Assembly: GCA_002311835.1 (NCBI GenBank)
Contig: DBZY01000094.1
Location: 82,697 to 96,305, forward strand
Source of the DNA: Proteobacteria bacterium UBA1148
GTDB lineage: Bacteria; Pseudomonadota; Gammaproteobacteria; Steroidobacterales; Rariloculaceae
Reading direction: 5' to 3'
DNA: 13,609 nucleotides
Both the position numbers and the translations under genes were made by a program. Positions 1 through 7,307 of the stretch are shown here, one piece after another (position 1 is the stretch's first letter; the number at the start of each line of letters is the position of its first letter). The notes under the pieces are model-generated. The model did no database searches and was not told the DNA's origin. It saw only the letters and a list, made by a program, of their open reading frames with translations.

Positions 1-672
1 GATCGCAGCGTAACGACACCTGAGGCGATACTCGACACACTGGAGACTGAGGTCCTGCCATCTATCCTGTCGGGCTATCGAGGAATGAGCTATTACTTAG
101 GAGGGGAACATGAGGAAGGCATTGAGGCGTTTTCAGGGCTCGCGTCGCTCATACCCCTAGCCCTTATGGTCATGTTTTCCTTGCTCGCAATCCCACTGAA
201 GTCTTATGTCCAGCCTCTTATAATCATGAGTGTGATCCCATTCGGTGCTGTTGGCGCCTTACTGGGACATCTAATTATGGGCTGGCCGGTGGTTATGGCT
301 TCGGTGTTAGGAACGATTGCTCTTTCGGGCGTAGTTGTAAACGCAAGCTTGGTGCTGGTGCATTACATCAACGGACTGCGCAGACAGGGCATATCGATCA
401 ACGAGGCAGTGGTGTGCGCGGGTGTGGTCAGGTTTCGGCCTATTTTGCTTACCTCTTTAACCACTTTCGTGGGCTTATTTCCCCTGATGTTATCTAACAA
501 TCCAAATACAGCTTTCGTTGTTCCCATGGCCATTTCCCTAGGCTGGGGTGTGCTATTCGCCACTATGATGACCTTGTTCCTAGTACCAAGCCTCTATTTA
601 ATCCTGGAAGATTTATTACCAGCGGAGTGGTTTATGGGTAAAACACAAACCGAGCCAGCTTTTGATGCCTGA
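1..672 (+). CDS. RND-family efflux transporter permease, C-terminal part (5' truncated by window edge)
   Basis: This is the last 223 residues of an inner-membrane RND (HAE1/AcrB-like) proton-driven exporter; the frame is open from base 1, so the start lies upstream. Seen: a short periplasmic end of the porter domain, then five hydrophobic segments at about residues 47-66, 72-94, 96-121, 148-165 and 175-201, matching TM8-TM12 of the family, with the conserved pattern PLIIMSVIPFGAVGA and the turn RFRPILLTSLTTF. The polar tail after TM12 is short, as usual. The TM10 core reads VVVNASLVLVH; many relatives have VVNDSLVLVD there. The TolC-type gene begins 62 bp downstream on the same strand, so an efflux operon is likely, with the membrane-fusion protein probably upstream. 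Substrate cannot be told from this fragment. Confidence 0.93.
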   Translation, partial: DRSVTTPEAILDTLETEVLPSILSGYRGMSYYLGGEHEEGIEAFSGLASLIPLALMVMFSLLAIPLKSYVQPLIIMSVIPFGAVGALLGHLIMGWPVVMASVLGTIALSGVVVNASLVLVHYINGLRRQGISINEAVVCAGVVRFRPILLTSLTTFVGLFPLMLSNNPNTAFVVPMAISLGWGVLFATMMTLFLVPSLYLILEDLLPAEWFMGKTQTEPAFDA

Positions 673-734
673 GTAGCTTCCGTTCTCCGGTTTAGAGTCC
701 AAGTTGATACAGCTAACTAAATGGTAGGGCCACC

Positions 735-2156
735 ATGAATCATTACATGAAATACTTATACGTCTTAATTAGTTTACTCACATGCGCAGCTTCGCAGACA
801 GTGGCGGAGGATTTGCTAGATATTTATCAGAGCGCTCTTGAATACGACCCGGTCATGCGTGGGGCCGAGGCATTTTACCTTGCGAGATTAGAAATAAAAC
901 CACAAGCACGTAGCGCGGTACTGCCATGGTTAACTTTTTCAGCAGGCTCGTCGTCTCAATATTCAAAAGACCCTAACCGTCCTACTAGTTTCGCAACCGG
1001 GGTACCGGATCCGGACATAATCAGTACGGAAGTGGACCGAAGAGGCTCAAATTTCAACGTTAGGTTGACACAGACCGTATTTGATTGGGGCCAGTTTTTG
1101 GCCCTGAAGCAAGCTGATAAACATCTCGCCCAAGCCGAAACAGATTACCAGGTTGCCCGTCAGGACTTGCTTGTTCGAGTTGCGACGACATACTTCCTAG
1201 TTTTGGCCGCAGAGGACACACTGGCTTCCGAGGTAGCGGCACGGGAAGCCATTGGTCGCCAGTTGGAACAGGCGGAACTCCGTTTCGAGGTCGGGCTTAT
1301 CGCTATCACCGATGTGCAGGAAGCGCAAGCCGGATTTGATCTGGCCATCGCCGCGGAGATAGGAGCCCGGCAAAACCTTGCTACCACGCAAGAATTCCTG
1401 CGCGAAATTATTGGCCTATCAGTTGTAGACCTTGCAGGGCCTGCGGAGGAAATCCCTTTACTTCGACCCGATCCCGCTAACGCCGAGGCCTGGGTTCAAA
1501 CCGCACTGGATCAGAATCTACCATTGATATCGAGTCGGATAGCTTCTGATATTTCTCGCGACGATATCGCTATCGAACGTAGCGTTCGGTTACCTACTTT
1601 AAGTTTGTCCGCAACTCTCGGTGAAGCAGGTAACAGGACCACTCGGTTTAACAATCTACTCAATAATGCGCCATGCTACGTGAGTGGACCTTGTCCGCTT
1701 CTAGAAACTCCCTCACGTAGCAACTCCGAAAGCTATGGGGTAGCGCTTAACTTCAGCATTCCACTTTATTCGGGTGGTTTTAATTCATCCCGGATCCAAC
1801 AATCTGTTTATGTACACCGCGCCTCGCTAGAAGCACTAGAACAAGTTGCACGAGCCACAGAACGCGAGACACGGGACGCCTATTTGAGCGTCATCTCCGA
1901 AATTTCTCGGGTCAGGGCTCTTCGCCAGGCCGTCAAATCATCACAGACTGCGTTACGAGCGACCGAAGCAGGATTCGAAGTAGGCACCAGAACAACGGTT
2001 GACGTACTCGTGTCTCAAAACAATCTAAGACAGGCGGAAACCTCTTATGCCAGAAGTCGATATGACTACATTCTGAACGTCTTGCGACTCAAGCTGGCAG
2101 CTGGAAGCTTAGATATCAGAGATTTTGAAGAGATCAACAGCTGGCTGGAGGAATAA
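735..2156 (+). CDS. TolC family outer membrane efflux protein
   Basis: Outer-membrane channel component (OEP fold) of a tripartite exporter. The 473-residue length is normal for TolC relatives. Seen: a signal peptide (hydrophobic YLYVLISLLTCAAS, likely cleavage after TVA at about residue 24); the first-repeat signature QTVFDWGQ at 113-120; long Ala/Gln/Glu-rich helices at about 124-228 and 350-455 that would build the periplasmic tunnel; and the second-repeat strand signature IPLYSGG at 342-348. This is the two-fold internal repeat expected of the family. A loop at about 300-335 between the second-repeat strands carries two cysteines (C314, C320). Start: ATG 735 has a weak AGGG five bases upstream; ATG 747 is an alternative that still leaves a hydrophobic signal. 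The RND permease gene precedes it by 62 bp, so the two probably work together. It could instead serve type I secretion, but the neighbour favours efflux. Confidence 0.92.
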   Translation: MNHYMKYLYVLISLLTCAASQTVAEDLLDIYQSALEYDPVMRGAEAFYLARLEIKPQARSAVLPWLTFSAGSSSQYSKDPNRPTSFATGVPDPDIISTEVDRRGSNFNVRLTQTVFDWGQFLALKQADKHLAQAETDYQVARQDLLVRVATTYFLVLAAEDTLASEVAAREAIGRQLEQAELRFEVGLIAITDVQEAQAGFDLAIAAEIGARQNLATTQEFLREIIGLSVVDLAGPAEEIPLLRPDPANAEAWVQTALDQNLPLISSRIASDISRDDIAIERSVRLPTLSLSATLGEAGNRTTRFNNLLNNAPCYVSGPCPLLETPSRSNSESYGVALNFSIPLYSGGFNSSRIQQSVYVHRASLEALEQVARATERETRDAYLSVISEISRVRALRQAVKSSQTALRATEAGFEVGTRTTVDVLVSQNNLRQAETSYARSRYDYILNVLRLKLAAGSLDIRDFEEINSWLEE

Positions 2157-2163
2157 CTTAAAG

Positions 2164-3585
2164 TCAAGTTTTACGAATCAACTTGATCATCGCACTCGTA
2201 GATAGGCCTTCCTTTAGGCTGAGAATTTGTACTTCACCACCATTTTGAATAACGGCCTTGCCACCGACAATCTCGTCGGCTTGATAGTCTCCACCTTTAA
2301 CCAAGATGTCCGGTAAAAGTCTTGAGACTAGCTCCGCGGGCGTATCCGCCGAAAAGGCCACAACCCAGTCTACAGCTGCCAAGCCGGCGAGCACCGTCAT
2401 TCGATCCGCAAGCGAGTTAATAGGTCGTGAATTACCTTTCAGCCGCGTAACAGAATCATCATCGTTGACCGCCACAATCAGACGATCACCGAGTACCTTT
2501 GCTTCCTCCAAATAACTTACGTGCCCAGCATGGAGAATATCAAAACACCCATTCGTCATGACAACACGCTCGCCACATGCTTGAGCCTCCTTTACTAACG
2601 GCTTTAGCTCATTGGCGCTCACAAGGCCCCAACCACCGGTCCCCTTGCGATGTAATGCCATTCTAATCTCCGATGTGCTGACACTCGCGACACCAATTTT
2701 GCGTACAACAAGCCCAGCGCCAAGATTCGCAAGAGCCGCCGCCTCTTCAAGGTTTAATCCACAACCGATACCAGCAGCCATCAAACCGATGACTGTATCC
2801 CCAGCACCCGTGACATCGAACACTTCATGCGCCTCTGCGGGAAAAGATACGGCCTGTTCCCCCCGTGCAAATAAAGTTAGGCCTTTCTCCCCCCGGGTTA
2901 CGAGTAGTGCTTCCAAATCAAGATCATCCTGCAGGGCTTCCCCCAGCGAAAGAAACTTATCCTCCGTGCCCCAGCTTCCAACCACGGACGCAAACTCAAC
3001 CTCGTTTGGCGTCAAAACGGTCGCGCCTTTATAGCGGTAGAACTCCGTACCCTTAGGGTCAACCAAGACAGGGACCGCCGCCGCATTCGATAAAGCGATT
3101 AGCTGCTCAACTTGACTAAGCGAGCCTTTAGCATAATCGGATAGCACAACCACATTTTTGTCAGCTAATAACCCTGCAAACAGCTTGGCGAAAGCCTCTT
3201 CATGACCGTGAAAAACTTCTTCAGAATCTAGCCGAATGAGTTGTTGACTGCGAGATAACACCCGCAGCTTGTAAATAGTCGGGGCATCACTAATCTGGAG
3301 AAAATGGCACTCTACATTGCTGGCAGCGAGAAGTTCTGCTAATTCCTGCCCATGAATATCGGTCCCCACTACTGCCGCCAGATGGGTGGAGGATCCTAGT
3401 GCAGCAATGTTATTCGCGACGTTAGCAGCACCCCCCGGCCTTTGCTCGCTTCTGTTAGTTTTGACCACGGGTACTGGTGCTTCTGACGATATACGCCCCG
3501 TATCCCCGAAGCAGTACTCGTCTAGCATCGCATCACCAGCAACAAGGATTCGTAGGGATGAAAAATCAGGAATATTAAGTGTCAC
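2164..3585 (-). CDS. hldE: Bifunctional D-glycero-beta-D-manno-heptose-7-phosphate kinase / heptose-1-phosphate adenylyltransferase HldE
   Basis: Cytoplasmic two-domain enzyme making ADP-heptose for LPS inner core: the N-terminal kinase phosphorylates heptose-7-phosphate at C1 and the C-terminal domain transfers AMP to heptose-1-phosphate. Seen: a PfkB/ribokinase domain at about 1-315 with PGGAANVANNIAALG at 50-64 and the anion-hole/catalytic motif DVTGAGD at 257-263 (D263 the base by family knowledge); then a nucleotidyltransferase domain at about 340-473 with TNGCFDILHAGH at 344-355 (HxGH), SRPIN, and the tail GLSTSAMI. At 473 residues it is close to E. coli HldE (477). The start is GTG 3585; the next upstream sequence has only a weak AAGAG. 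It converges with the TolC gene (7 bp between stops) and lies after the nrdJ terminator, so it needs its own promoter in 3586-3672; I see no convincing one. Confidence 0.97.
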   Translation of the reverse strand: MTLNIPDFSSLRILVAGDAMLDEYCFGDTGRISSEAPVPVVKTNRSEQRPGGAANVANNIAALGSSTHLAAVVGTDIHGQELAELLAASNVECHFLQISDAPTIYKLRVLSRSQQLIRLDSEEVFHGHEEAFAKLFAGLLADKNVVVLSDYAKGSLSQVEQLIALSNAAAVPVLVDPKGTEFYRYKGATVLTPNEVEFASVVGSWGTEDKFLSLGEALQDDLDLEALLVTRGEKGLTLFARGEQAVSFPAEAHEVFDVTGAGDTVIGLMAAGIGCGLNLEEAAALANLGAGLVVRKIGVASVSTSEIRMALHRKGTGGWGLVSANELKPLVKEAQACGERVVMTNGCFDILHAGHVSYLEEAKVLGDRLIVAVNDDDSVTRLKGNSRPINSLADRMTVLAGLAAVDWVVAFSADTPAELVSRLLPDILVKGGDYQADEIVGGKAVIQNGGEVQILSLKEGLSTSAMIKLIRKT

Positions 3586-3672
3586 AGAGTTGCTGCTCTT
3601 ACAGAAAGAACCTTCTCATTCTACGTTTTCCACACACCGAATTCCTAGAGATTTATCTGGAAAATGCTTACG

Positions 3673-3714
3673 AAAAAAAGGTCCGCCCTACTTTAAAAAG
3701 TTAAAGGGCGGACC
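3673..3714 (-). terminator. Rho-independent terminator of the nrdJ operon
   Basis: Read on the minus strand, a perfect 10-bp GC-rich stem (GGTCCGCCCT at 3714-3705 pairing with AGGGCGGACC at 3689-3680) closes a 15-nt AT-rich loop that can add further pairs, and is followed directly by seven T (3679-3673). It starts 54 bp after the nrdJb stop. On the plus strand the hairpin is not followed by T, so termination should be one-directional. It isolates hldE from the RNR operon. Confidence 0.95.
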
Positions 3715-3768
3715 AACGGCGGATCAACAAAATACTAAAACAGTAGATATCGTCTGCTTACGCTAACA

Positions 3769-4482
3769 TCAACCGCATTTGGAGTACCCACAGTTCAAAC
3801 AAGTCAGACAACCATCCAACATTACACTTGCTGCCGTGTTGCACTTACCGCAAAGTTGCGCTCCCTCCGGAAATTTGTTCTCTGCAAAAGCATCCTTTTG
3901 GCTATCACGAGCTTCAAACTCGGCTCGCTTTTCTTCAATTATTTTTTGCTGTTCTTCATTAGGTTCTGACGGCTTTAGAAGGCCAATTTCAATAAGGTGG
4001 CGTTCTGCGATATACCCGAGTTCCGCGATAATGGAAGGCATGTATCTCCCTCCAGGTTGCCAGTAGCCTCCCCGCGGATCAAATACCTCCTTGAGTTCTT
4101 CAACGAGAAACGTGACGTCACCACCTTTACGAAACACAGCAGACATAATTCGAGTCAGAGCAACGATCCACTGATAGTGGTCCAGGTTTTTCGAGTTGAT
4201 AAAAATCTCGAATGGTCGTCGCTTCTCGTATTCGGTGCCTTCGTTGAGAACGATATCGTTGATTGTTACGTACATCGCATGTTCGGTTACAGGTGTTTTC
4301 ACCTTATAGGTAGACCCAATAAGCACCTCCGGACGCTCAAGCTTCTCATGCATCTGGATGACTTTCGCTTCCTCAGTGCTCTGCTCCGGTACCGGTAGTG
4401 GCGTCGACGCTAAGTCAGCGCCTGCCCCATCTTGCGTGACGCTGTACTCCACTATTTTGTCTTCCACCTCTATACGCGACAT
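3769..4482 (-). CDS. nrdJb: NrdJb, small TSCPD-domain partner of class II ribonucleotide reductase
   Basis: Companion chain of split class II RNR as in Pseudomonas (NrdJa plus NrdJb). Seen in the 237-residue product: a variable acidic N-terminus; a TSCPD domain at about 58-165 (TPVTEHAMYVTINDIV, the IFINSKN stretch, FDPRGGYWQPGGRYMPSI); a charged linker at about 172-205; and a cysteine-rich tail with C211xxC214, C225xxC228xxC231 and C236. By family knowledge the cysteine tail either binds metal or re-reduces the active-site disulfide. Start choice: ATG 4482 has GGGAAG 7 nt upstream and lies 2 nt after the stop of the small ORF before it. The in-frame ATG 4521 adds 13 residues, has no Shine-Dalgarno sequence, and would overlap that ORF. 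The intrinsic terminator lies just downstream. Confidence 0.92.
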   Translation of the reverse strand: MSRIEVEDKIVEYSVTQDGAGADLASTPLPVPEQSTEEAKVIQMHEKLERPEVLIGSTYKVKTPVTEHAMYVTINDIVLNEGTEYEKRRPFEIFINSKNLDHYQWIVALTRIMSAVFRKGGDVTFLVEELKEVFDPRGGYWQPGGRYMPSIIAELGYIAERHLIEIGLLKPSEPNEEQQKIIEEKRAEFEARDSQKDAFAENKFPEGAQLCGKCNTAASVMLDGCLTCLNCGYSKCG

Positions 4483-4484
4483 TA

Positions 4485-4646
4485 CTAATCTTCCCGTTGT
4501 CTCAGTCCCCACAGTTCGCATGACATTGGTTGTTGATTAGCCTTTTGAATAGGCCTCAGCCATTTAAAGCCACTATCCTCAACCCTCCAGAAAACCACCT
4601 TATCCTGCTTGGCACTTCTAAAAGCCTTCTGTGTGTTGTCTACCAT
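4485..4646 (-). CDS. Candidate 53-residue ORF inside the nrdJ operon, unknown function
   Basis: A short ORF that fills the nrdJa-nrdJb gap almost exactly. Seen: ATG at 4646 begins 4 nt after the nrdJa TGA, and TAG at 4487-4485 ends 2 nt before the nrdJb ATG at 4482. The 53-residue product is basic and aromatic, starting MVDNTQKAFRSAKQDK and continuing with VVFWRVEDSGFKWLRPIQ; no signal peptide, membrane segment or known motif is evident. There is no proper Shine-Dalgarno before the ATG, so translation would rely on coupling to nrdJa. A GTG at codon 17, preceded by AGGA, is an alternative start. I do not recognise a family. The spacing argues for a real gene; the alternative is that the gap is untranslated or degenerate sequence and the frame is open by chance, which is plausible at this length. 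Confidence 0.45.
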   Translation of the reverse strand: MVDNTQKAFRSAKQDKVVFWRVEDSGFKWLRPIQKANQQPMSCELWGLRQRED

Positions 4647-4650
4647 GAAA

Positions 4651-6798
4651 TCAAAGTTTTCCGTAATACCCTTCTTTTAAAGCATCAAAAAGGTTCGCCG
4701 CAGTATGTACCTCACCGTCATACGAAATTTCATCGTCACCCTTTGCTTCCACGATATTCCCGTTCTCTAATGTGAACCGATATGTTGTGTTCTTTAGGTC
4801 TTTTTCCTTTACCAGTACGCCCTGAAAGGCTTCAGGATTAAAACGAAATGTAGTACACCCCTTCAGACCCTTCTCGTAGGCATATAGGTAGATGTCCTTG
4901 AACTCCTCGTACGGATAGTCCGTTGGAACGTTCGCTGTCTTCGAAATAGAGGAATCGACCCAGGTTTGAGCAGCCGCTTGTATATCTACATGCTCTCTCG
5001 GCGTGATGTCCTCTGAACTCACAAAATAATCCGGCATAGCTTTCGCTGGATCAGTAGAATCTGGGCTTGCGTCAGCGCTGATCAGTTCTCGATAAGCAAG
5101 AAGTTCAAAGGAGAAAACATCCACCTTTTCCTTTGTCTTTTTCCCCTCCCTAATTACGTTTCGGAAATAGTGATGAGCGAAAGACGGCTCTATTCCATTA
5201 CTGGCATTGTTTGCCAATGAAAGAGAAATGGTTCCTGTGGGCGCGATAGAGCTATGATGAGTAAATCTGGCGCCTTCCTTTGCGAGTTTTTCTACTAGGT
5301 CCGGAGCCACTTCAGCTACTTTATTCATGTAGTGGCTGTAACGAGCATGCAAAATCCGCCCTGGAATACTGTCGCCCACTCGCCAACCATCCACTTCCAT
5401 GGCTGGCCTCTTGCGAAGCATATCCTCTGTAACCTTGAACGACTCCGCTAGAATAGGTGCGGGACCTTTCTCCCTGGCAAGCTCCAGTCCCATCTCCCAG
5501 CCTGAGAGAGCCAGCTCTCGGGCAACATCTTCGGTAAATTTCACAGACTCCGGCGATCCATAACGAATTCCTAATAGCGTAAGAGTCGACCCAAGCCCCA
5601 GAAACCCCATCCCATGCCGGCGCTTTCTCAGAATCTCCTCGCGTTGAGCAGTCAATGGCAACCCATTAATCTCGACGACGTTATCCAGCATGCGAGTAAA
5701 TACACGAACAACTTCGCGGTACTCTTCCCAATCGAAGTGCGCTTTATCGGTGAACGGAGCCATAACAAACTTCGTTAGGTTAACCGAGCCTAGGAGGCAT
5801 GCCCCATAAGCCGGCAACGGCTGCTCACCACAGGGATTAGTGGCCCTAATATTCTCGCACCACCAATTGTTATTGAGCTCATTAACCCTATCGATCAACA
5901 CGAAGCCGGGCTCCGCGAAATCATAGGTCGAGGACATGATGACGTCCCACATCCGCCGAGCTGGAATCGTTTTGTAGGTCCGACACGCGATAAGCCCGCT
6001 ATCGTTTCGAACGTACTGGTCTTGTACCGACCACTCTCTCCAGACCACCTGCTCTTCATCATCTAGATCAATCCCGTCTTCATCCACCTCTTTTTGAGTA
6101 ACCGGAAAAGCAAGTGCCCATGGCCGATCTTCCTTAACGGCCTGCATGAAATCATCGGTAATAAGAAGGGACAGATTGAATTGCCGCAGACGGCCAGCCT
6201 CTCGCTTTGAACGGATAAACTCCATCGCGTCCGGATGCCCAACATCGAAAGTCCCCATCTGAGCTCCTCGACGCCCGCCCGCCGAAGACACCGTGAAACA
6301 CATCTTGTCATAGATGTCCATGAAGGATAGGGGGCCAGAAGTGTATGCGCCGGCACCAGATACATAAGCCCCCCGGGGCCTTAGCGTCGAGAACTCATAA
6401 CCAATCCCACACCCCGCTTTGAGCGTCAATCCGGCTTCATGAACCTTGTCCAGAATTTGGTGCATAGAATCCTCAACGGTTCCTGAAACAGTACAGTTGA
6501 TCGTGGAGGTTGCTGGCTTATGCGCGCCTGCACCGGCGTTGGATATGATGCGTCCCGCCGGAATTGCGCCCCGCTGTAGCGCCCAAACAAACTGTTCATA
6601 CCAGTAATCACGCCGGGATTCATCTTCCACATCTGCCAACGCTCGTGCGACCCTCTCATAGGTCCCCTGAATATCCTTATCCACGGGCTCACCGGACTTA
6701 GTTCGAAGACGATACTTTGTATCCCAGATATTTTGAGATGCCTCTTGCAGAGATAGCTCCGCAACTTTTGCAGCATTTAACTCGAGCGCTGATTTCAT
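4651..6798 (-). CDS. nrdJa: NrdJa, adenosylcobalamin-dependent (class II) ribonucleotide reductase catalytic chain
   Basis: Reduces ribonucleotides to deoxyribonucleotides using a thiyl radical generated from adenosylcobalamin; needs no oxygen and no radical-generating subunit. Seen in 715 residues: a short RNR N-terminal helical region at about 20-85 with no ATP-cone evident; the barrel with redox cysteine C102 in TSTINC; the catalytic finger loop NPCGEQ at 321-326 (C323 thiyl cysteine, E325 by homology); C334 in ACLLGSVNLT; the phosphate-binding APTGTISLS at 519-527; and NASNGIEPSF just after. The C-terminal stretch after about 655 (FRFNPEAFQG onward) is a tail domain with TYRFTLENG. The reduction and TSCPD functions reside in the separate nrdJb downstream. 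ATG 6798 is preceded by AGGGAGGGGG about 11 nt upstream. The long upstream region carries NrdR-like sites. Confidence 0.97.
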   Translation of the reverse strand: MKSALELNAAKVAELSLQEASQNIWDTKYRLRTKSGEPVDKDIQGTYERVARALADVEDESRRDYWYEQFVWALQRGAIPAGRIISNAGAGAHKPATSTINCTVSGTVEDSMHQILDKVHEAGLTLKAGCGIGYEFSTLRPRGAYVSGAGAYTSGPLSFMDIYDKMCFTVSSAGGRRGAQMGTFDVGHPDAMEFIRSKREAGRLRQFNLSLLITDDFMQAVKEDRPWALAFPVTQKEVDEDGIDLDDEEQVVWREWSVQDQYVRNDSGLIACRTYKTIPARRMWDVIMSSTYDFAEPGFVLIDRVNELNNNWWCENIRATNPCGEQPLPAYGACLLGSVNLTKFVMAPFTDKAHFDWEEYREVVRVFTRMLDNVVEINGLPLTAQREEILRKRRHGMGFLGLGSTLTLLGIRYGSPESVKFTEDVARELALSGWEMGLELAREKGPAPILAESFKVTEDMLRKRPAMEVDGWRVGDSIPGRILHARYSHYMNKVAEVAPDLVEKLAKEGARFTHHSSIAPTGTISLSLANNASNGIEPSFAHHYFRNVIREGKKTKEKVDVFSFELLAYRELISADASPDSTDPAKAMPDYFVSSEDITPREHVDIQAAAQTWVDSSISKTANVPTDYPYEEFKDIYLYAYEKGLKGCTTFRFNPEAFQGVLVKEKDLKNTTYRFTLENGNIVEAKGDDEISYDGEVHTAANLFDALKEGYYGKL

Positions 6799-6911
6799 TT
6801 GTGCTGAAACCCCCTCCCTAACTCCAACTCAACAGCACTTTTTCGCGTGAAACTCATCCCCTCGGCCGGCTTCAAGCCGCCCGTTTCATCTATTTCTAGC
6901 TAAAACCAGTA

Positions 6912-6927
6912 ACACAAGATGTTGTGC
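6912..6927. promoter_or_regulatory. NrdR-box-like operator, proximal copy
   Basis: The 16-mer ACACAAGATGTTGTGC matches the commonly given NrdR consensus ACACWATATATWGTGT at 13 of 16 positions, including both outer arms except the last base. It lies just downstream of the -10 of the proximal candidate promoter for nrdJa, where bound repressor would block initiation. NrdR is the ATP/dATP-sensing repressor of RNR operons in bacteria; that it acts here is inference. Confidence 0.7.
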
Positions 6928-6935
6928 CACTGGCC

Positions 6936-6956
6936 CCGTAGGTTAGGCGCCTACGG
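6936..6956. repeat. 7-bp inverted repeat overlapping the proximal nrdJa promoter
   Basis: CCGTAGG at 6936-6942 and CCTACGG at 6950-6956 are perfectly complementary across a 7-nt spacer (TTAGGCG). The repeat spans the -10 and part of the spacer of the proximal promoter candidate. It could be an operator for another regulator or, in a longer leader transcript from the distal promoter, a hairpin. No T-run follows on either strand, so it is not an intrinsic terminator. Confidence 0.5.
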
Positions 6957-6968
6957 AGTGTGTGTCAA
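6940..6968 (-). promoter_or_regulatory. Candidate sigma-70 promoter for nrdJa (proximal)
   Basis: On the minus strand a perfect TTGACA (6968-6963) is followed after 17 bp by TAACCT (6945-6940), a 3/6 match to the -10. Initiation would fall near 6933, with the NrdR-like box immediately downstream. A second TTGACACA copy lies 13 bp upstream (6981-6974) but has no suitable -10. Confidence 0.45.
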
Positions 6969-7089
6969 GAGTTTGTGTCAAACTTATACTGATATATAAT
7001 TCTATATATAACATGTAGTTATGTAAATAACCTTTAATCTTGTCGAAATTATTTTAAGGACATCGATAATTTTTTTATAATTCCTTAGA

Positions 7090-7105
7090 TCACAACATCT
7101 TGTGT
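7090..7105. promoter_or_regulatory. NrdR-box-like operator, distal copy
   Basis: Read on the minus strand this is ACACAAGATGTTGTGA, again 13/16 to the NrdR consensus and identical to the proximal site over 17 nt (7107-7091 equals 6910-6926) but in inverted orientation. The dyad centres are 178 bp apart, close to 17 helical turns at 10.5 bp. The usual arrangement is two boxes a few turns apart, so the spacing is unusual. Confidence 0.65.
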
Positions 7106-7133
7106 TATATATCCCCACCTCATCCCCGCACAA
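7104..7133 (-). promoter_or_regulatory. Candidate distal promoter for nrdJa
   Basis: On the minus strand TTGTGC (7133-7128) and TATAAC (7109-7104, 5/6 to the -10) are separated by 18 bp. The -10 abuts the distal NrdR-like box, so each box would sit at a promoter. The -35 is weak (3/6). Transcripts from here would carry a leader of roughly 300 nt. Confidence 0.3.
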
Positions 7134-7273
7134 ACAACAGGATATTCACAACTTAAGATACAAGACAAACTTGTTACAGCTCTCCTTTTCAACTGCAAGT
7201 CTTGAAAATTACTGGCCGTTCCACTAAGTGGGGACCGACTGTAGACATTGGAATAAAGAAAACGAACGATTCG

Positions 7274-7297
7274 AGATCAAATTCGGCTGATTGATCT
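7274..7297. repeat. 7-bp inverted repeat, operator-like, upstream of degQ
   Basis: AGATCAA (7274-7280) and TTGATCT (7291-7297) are perfect inverted arms around a 10-bp spacer, giving arm centres about 17 bp apart, as expected for a dimeric regulator binding on one DNA face. It lies about 135 bp before degQ. The regulator is unknown. Confidence 0.4.
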
Positions 7298-7307
7298 ACA
7301 GAGTTGT

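Noticed and set aside
2155..2186. Inverted repeats at the tolC-hldE junction as a bidirectional terminator
   Set aside because: Stems are only 5-7 bp and AT-rich, lie partly in hldE coding sequence, and have no following T-run.
2612..3034. Plus-strand open frame of 140 codons opposite hldE
   Set aside because: Lies wholly antisense to a confidently identified gene, with a low-complexity Ser/Ala/Pro/Arg composition typical of shadow frames.
4483..4521. Upstream ATG 4521 as the nrdJb start
   Set aside because: No Shine-Dalgarno sequence precedes it, while ATG 4482 has GGGAAG at proper distance and follows a stop codon by 2 nt.
6063..6776. Shorter minus-strand frames within nrdJa
   Set aside because: They are alternate frames inside a conserved, intact RNR gene and show no domain features.
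6905..6960. Possible cobalamin riboswitch (GCCACTG-like element near the B12-dependent RNR gene)
   Set aside because: The GCCACTG string is on the strand opposite to nrdJa, no B12-box core follows it, and the sequence is better explained as an NrdR-like box plus an inverted repeat. RNR class II is also not usually repressed by its own cofactor.
7142..7150. Single DnaA-box-like ATATTCACA
   Set aside because: One isolated site with a mismatch is expected by chance in an AT-rich region; no cluster supports DnaA control or an origin.
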